Shown: in pieces, positions 6,491 through 7,461 of the stretch
How the letters are laid out: every line of letters begins with the position of its first letter
Numbering within the stretch: the stretch's first letter is position 1
NCBI GenBank assembly: GCA_002293315.1
Contig: DBCZ01000017.1
Location: 1,159 to 8,619 of the forward strand
Direction of reading: 5' to 3'
Source: Ruminococcaceae bacterium UBA945
Lineage (GTDB): Bacteria > Bacillota > Clostridia > Oscillospirales > Acutalibacteraceae
DNA: 7,461 nucleotides
Notes under the pieces: model-generated
What the model was told of the DNA's origin: nothing
The model's database searches: none
Seen by the model: only the letters and a program-made list of their open reading frames with translations
Made by a program: the position numbers and the translations under genes

Positions 6491-6516
6491 GCCTTGAAGC
6501 ATCATAATAAGTACCA

Positions 6517-6572
6517 GCTGCATTTTACTGATGCGGCCATTAACGATGCGGTTGTTTTGCAGCATTACTGAT
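6517..6572. repeat. Imperfect short direct repeat in the convergent intergenic region
   Basis: GCTGCATTTTACTGAT (6517-6532) and GCAGCATTACTGAT (6559-6572) are near copies in the 172-base gap between the pilus operon and the flavin reductase gene. No function is evident. Apart from this and the hairpin at 6463-6490, I see nothing in the gap. Confidence 0.25.
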
Positions 6573-6603
6573 TCTCGATAAGTGAGTCCGGGATAAGGTA
6601 TAT

Positions 6604-7269
6604 CTATTTCGTAATCCACGGGATAGGGTCAGTCAGCTCAATGGTTCCCGTCGAAACATTCAACACTCCGTCTCCTGTTTCCGGATTTGTAGGGTGGTCA
6701 AATTCATAAAGGTATCCGGTTTTTCCATATCGACCAAGCTTACTCTGGTCATAGCGTTCGCTATCCATACAGATGTTTACCACCTTCAACGCGATTGTAA
6801 CTTCTTCATATCCGTAAACACCGGTATTCTCGAAAATATCGTGCTCCCACAAGAACTCACACTCGATATTAAGGAAGCATTCTTTAATCCTGGGCGCATT
6901 GACTTTTGCCGCCTTTTCCGAGGTCAGCCCGGCCGCTGTGATTTCATCCATCTCAAAATCATTATTCCCAATCGTTTTTATGCAGCGGTCATATATATCT
7001 TGAGAAGGGAAGTTTAGAACACAAACCCCGGTTTCTTTAAGCGATTGATACATATGTCCGTTCTTGGAAACTGCGCTCATGATACAAACGAACTCATCTT
7101 TTCCGCCTCCTCTAAATGCAGTCCAAGATTGCAGACAGGCATTTTCCTTGCCATTAGATTTCCATCCTGTAACAACGAACACCAAGGAGGGGATTGCTGT
7201 CAAAGAAGCCTGCCATGTAACCCATTGCGTGGTTTCTTTTTCAGGCCTTGAGCTGAAATCTTTTTTCAT
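6604..7269 (-). CDS. Flavin reductase-like FMN-binding protein (DIM6/NTAB type)
   Basis: The predicted cytoplasmic protein has 221 residues, the usual size for a flavin reductase-like split-barrel FMN-binding protein. The N-terminal half has strands such as PSLVFVVTGWKSNGKENA (27-44) and a TAFRGGGKDEFVCIMS segment (50-65) that fit the FMN-binding core. A ETGVCVLNFPSQD stretch (89-101) and an APRIKECFLNIECEFLWEHD stretch (about 135-154) are typical of this family. Members bind FMN and either reduce it with NAD(P)H or use it in unknown redox reactions; the substrate cannot be told here. The start is taken at 7269, where GGAG lies six bases upstream. An ATG four codons earlier (7281) has a poor site. 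The gene is convergent with the pilus operon, has its own promoter, and shows no functional link to the pilus. Confidence 0.8.
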   Translation of the reverse strand: MKKDFSSRPEKETTQWVTWQASLTAIPSLVFVVTGWKSNGKENACLQSWTAFRGGGKDEFVCIMSAVSKNGHMYQSLKETGVCVLNFPSQDIYDRCIKTIGNNDFEMDEITAAGLTSEKAAKVNAPRIKECFLNIECEFLWEHDIFENTGVYGYEEVTIALKVVNICMDSERYDQSKLGRYGKTGYLYEFDHPTNPETGDGVLNVSTGTIELTDPIPWITK

Positions 7270-7275
7270 AATATA

Positions 7276-7279
7276 CTCC
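7276..7279 (-). promoter_or_regulatory. Ribosome binding site fixing the flavin reductase start
   Basis: On the minus strand GGAG is followed by six bases (TATATT) and then the ATG at 7269. The upstream ATG at 7281 overlaps this site and has only GTGGA directly against it, so 7269 is preferred. Confidence 0.55.
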
Positions 7280-7334
7280 ATTCCACTGGTTTCATTTATC
7301 CATAGATTTTACGTTTACTTGCTTTCAACAAATA

Positions 7335-7363
7335 ATAGTACGACTGAAATCTGAAGAGGTCAA
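7335..7363 (-). promoter_or_regulatory. Probable sigma-A type promoter of the flavin reductase gene
   Basis: On the minus strand TTGACC (7363-7358) is followed after 17 bases by TACTAT (7340-7335). Five of six -35 bases and four of six -10 bases match consensus. The leader to the ATG at 7269 would be about 60 bases. A second, weaker candidate is TTGAAA (7328-7323) with a poor -10 about 18 bases on. Confidence 0.5.
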
Positions 7364-7418
7364 GTGTTAAGCAATGGATTTTTCAGCGAGATATAGGGCT
7401 TCAAGCTGTCGTCACGTC

Positions 7419-7443
7419 TAAAGGTTCGAACCCTGTACTTAGT
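7419..7443. other. tRNA T-arm-like palindrome, possible tRNA-gene remnant or attachment site
   Basis: GGTTCGAACC (7423-7432) is a perfect 10-base palindrome and matches a tRNA T-loop (TTCGA) with flanking stem bases. On the plus strand a T-stem can be drawn with one mismatch. I could not find a matching 5' acceptor half, D-arm or anticodon arm in the preceding 70 bases, so this is not an intact tRNA gene. It may be a leftover of tRNA-targeted integration, or chance. The rest of the last 100 bases has no gene I can support. Confidence 0.25.
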
Positions 7444-7461
7444 CAAACGAAAGAAAGAGCC

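Noticed and set aside
6462..6569. Possible small plus-strand ORF starting in the hairpin (about 35 codons)
   Set aside because: It has no ribosome binding site, starts inside the terminator stem, and has no recognisable motif.
7045..7354. Plus-strand open frames over the start of the flavin reductase gene
   Set aside because: They are antisense to a gene with a family-typical sequence, a ribosome binding site and a promoter, and their products show no domain.
7370..7445. Intact tRNA gene at the right end
   Set aside because: Only the T-arm can be drawn. No acceptor pairing, D-arm or anticodon arm could be found on either strand.

Overview
This 7.46 kb window has the features of a Gram-positive anaerobe, most likely of the Clostridia. 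Secreted proteins carry Sec signal peptides and C-terminal sortase-type sorting signals, there is a class B sortase, ribosome binding sites are strong GGAGG types, and the base composition is moderate. The genus cannot be told from the sequence.

The centre (1004-6431) is a compact five-gene plus-strand operon for a sortase-assembled pilus. In order it holds a large surface protein with a glycine-rich 30-residue repeat domain and a PTGV sorting signal, a signal peptidase I-like protein, a two-domain backbone pilin with a PTGV signal, a class B sortase, and a small pilin with a proline-rich tail and an SPKTG signal. The genes overlap or nearly touch (46-nt overlap, 70-nt gap, then two 4-nt ATGA overlaps). 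A perfect 12-bp hairpin closes the operon at 6463-6490.

Upstream and divergent lies the N-terminal part (242 residues, cut by the left edge) of a MalT/LuxR-type STAND ATPase regulator. The 275-bp intergenic region (729-1003) holds a good promoter for the regulator. For the pilus operon it holds a promoter with a good -10 but a poor -35, plus two inverted repeats that could be operators. This suggests activator-dependent pilus expression, which is an inference.

The order regulator (divergent) - adhesin - SipA-like - backbone pilin - class B sortase - base pilin matches the FCT pilus islands of Streptococcus pyogenes (RofA/Nra - Cpa - SipA - FctA/Spy0128 - SrtC - FctB). The regulator family differs, and the adhesin uses a repeat domain in place of the Cpa thioester modules. 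The SipA-like protein keeps the catalytic serine but has glycine where the catalytic lysine should be. The last pilin lacks the Lys and Glu of the usual isopeptide triad but has four cysteines.

The right part (6604-7269, minus strand) is an unrelated flavin reductase-like gene with its own promoter. The last 100 bases hold a tRNA T-arm-like palindrome but no recognisable gene.
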